From: an uncultured Lachnospiraceae bacterium
GTDB taxonomy: Bacteria > Bacillota > Clostridia > Lachnospirales > Lachnospiraceae
Direction: 5' to 3'
Assembly: GCA_947564735.1 (NCBI GenBank)
Contig: CANOEC010000003.1
Span: forward strand, 1 to 64,000
DNA length: 64,000 bases
Below are positions 62,931-64,000 of this stretch, in pieces; position 1 is the first letter of the stretch; the number at the start of each line of letters is the position of its first letter. The position numbers were made by a program, and so were the translations under genes. The notes beneath the pieces were generated by a model. The model was not told where the DNA came from and did not search any database. It saw nothing but the letters and a program-made list of their open reading frames with translations.

Positions 62931-64000
62931 CTAAATAAGAGGATACTTGTCCGTCAAAGTCTTAACGATTGCGCTTGCCTTCCCGATTCCATCTTCGCCT
63001 TCCTTGATGACAATGGAAATAGCTTCCGCCACCTTATCCATATCCTCCGTATTGAGTCCGCGGGAAGTCGCCGCCGGTGTTCCAAGACGGATACCACTTG
63101 TAACAAACGGAGACTTCGGATCGTTTGGAATCGTATTCTTATTAGCTGTGATATGCGCCTCATCCAAAAGCTTCTCCACTGCTTTACCAGTAAGGTCATA
63201 TGTGGTCAGGTCAACCAGCATCAGATGATTGTCCGTGCCGCCCGATACAATCTTAACATCTCTGTTCTGTAAACCTTTACAGAGCGCCTGCGCATTATCC
63301 ACAACACCCTGCTGGTATTTCTTAAATGCCGGATCAAGAGCCTCTTTAAAGCAGACAGCCTTCGCTGCAATCACATGCATCAGCGGGCCGCCCTGAATCC
63401 CTGGGAAAATCGCCTTATTGAAATTATATTTATCCGCTATTTCCTGACTGGACATAATCATGCCGCCACGCGGTCCGCGAAGCGTCTTATGTGTTGTCGT
63501 CGTTGTCACATGGGCATATGGAATCGGACTCGGATGCAACCCTGCCGCAACAAGACCTGCGATATGCGCGATATCAACCATCAGCACGGCGCCTACTTCG
63601 TCTGCAATCTCCCTGAATTTCTTGAAATCAATCGTTCTTGCATATGCAGAAGCGCCCGCCACAATCATTTTCGGTCTGCATTCCAATGCAATCTTACGTA
63701 CATTATCATAATCAAGGAATCCGTCATCGTTCACACCATAAGGGACACACTTAAAATATTTTCCTGACATGTTAACCGGTGATCCGTGGGAAAGATGTCC
63801 GCCATGGTCTAAGTTCATACCCATAAAGGTATCTCCCGGCTCCATCACCGCAAAAAATACCGCCATATTCGCCTGCGCACCGGAATGCGGCTGTACATTG
63901 ACATACTCGCAGCCAAAAAGCTCCTTTGCCCTGTCTCTTGCCAAATCCTCAACTACATCCACACACTCGCAGCCGCCGTAATACCGCTTACCCGGATATC
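62931..64000 (-). CDS. glyA: Serine hydroxymethyltransferase (5' end beyond the window)
   Basis: About 356 residues are visible; some 55-60 N-terminal residues are beyond the edge. The open frame reaches the window end in frame with [17 protein letters not shown]. The PLP lysine lies in [15 protein letters not shown], and GAQANMAVF and NHLMLVDL are also present. It converts serine to glycine and charges tetrahydrofolate with a one-carbon unit, feeding ThyA. Confidence 0.97.
   Translation of the reverse strand, partial: YPGKRYYGGCECVDVVEDLARDRAKELFGCEYVNVQPHSGAQANMAVFFAVMEPGDTFMGMNLDHGGHLSHGSPVNMSGKYFKCVPYGVNDDGFLDYDNVRKIALECRPKMIVAGASAYARTIDFKKFREIADEVGAVLMVDIAHIAGLVAAGLHPSPIPYAHVTTTTTHKTLRGPRGGMIMSSQEIADKYNFNKAIFPGIQGGPLMHVIAAKAVCFKEALDPAFKKYQQGVVDNAQALCKGLQNRDVKIVSGGTDNHLMLVDLTTYDLTGKAVEKLLDEAHITANKNTIPNDPKSPFVTSGIRLGTPAATSRGLNTEDMDKVAEAISIVIKEGEDGIGKASAIVKTLTDKYPLI

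Overview
The window reads as chromosome of a gut-type Lachnospiraceae (Clostridia). Supporting signs are Clostridia-style ribosome-binding sites, a CIRCE operator, several multidomain hybrid histidine kinases, a YtaF sporulation membrane protein, LytTR/GHKL two-component genes, and protein families typical of that group. Assignment is by family recognition only. Most genes lie on the minus strand.

Layout. 1-600: a candidate type I toxin-antitoxin locus, a small hydrophobic ORF facing a convergent antisense RNA promoter. 608-15531: housekeeping genes htpG (with CIRCE), a PrsA-like foldase lipoprotein, a PHP hydrolase, ilvE, a hybrid kinase, folA, thyA, an MBL/beta-CASP nuclease, ytaF, a P-type Ca2+-ATPase and a GreA-type factor. 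15580-27147: a seven-gene operon (membrane protein, ABC ATPase, ABC permease, Gly/Gln-rich membrane protein, MoxR ATPase, DUF58, giant BatA/vWA protein). 27305-29496: a D,D-carboxypeptidase and a secreted partner.

29650-36350 is accessory: a compact three-gene operon with a miniature P-loop ATPase and a possible TOPRIM-like partner, a CPBP protease, GNAT, methyltransferase and MFS transporter, and three copies of a structured repeat. 36354-44831 holds a proline/threonine-repeat coiled-coil secreted protein, a lipoprotein, a GHKL kinase with LytTR regulator, a methyltransferase and a GNAT protein.

44900-47967 is a decayed integrative element in the 3' end of tRNA-Gly(GCC). It has a 22-bp att duplication, an oriT/dso-like hairpin, a Rep_trans/MobT-type initiator, an Fst/par-like type I toxin-antitoxin locus and an integrase remnant. 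A decayed second toxin-antitoxin copy lies just outside the left att site. 48184-49893 is a NagZ-like GH3 enzyme with a long acidic repeat tract. 49894-51537 is non-coding and holds two adjacent 306-bp palindromic elements with compensatory stem changes.

51538-55316 carries a LUD-domain protein and the threonine/lysine-entry genes (ACT protein, homoserine dehydrogenase, aspartokinase). 55404-62659 is a cluster of hybrid-kinase phosphorelay genes with two visible lesions: a head-to-head fusion of truncated HD-GYP and LytTR genes, and an 88-bp snap-back inverted duplication that splits a hybrid kinase. The window ends inside glyA.
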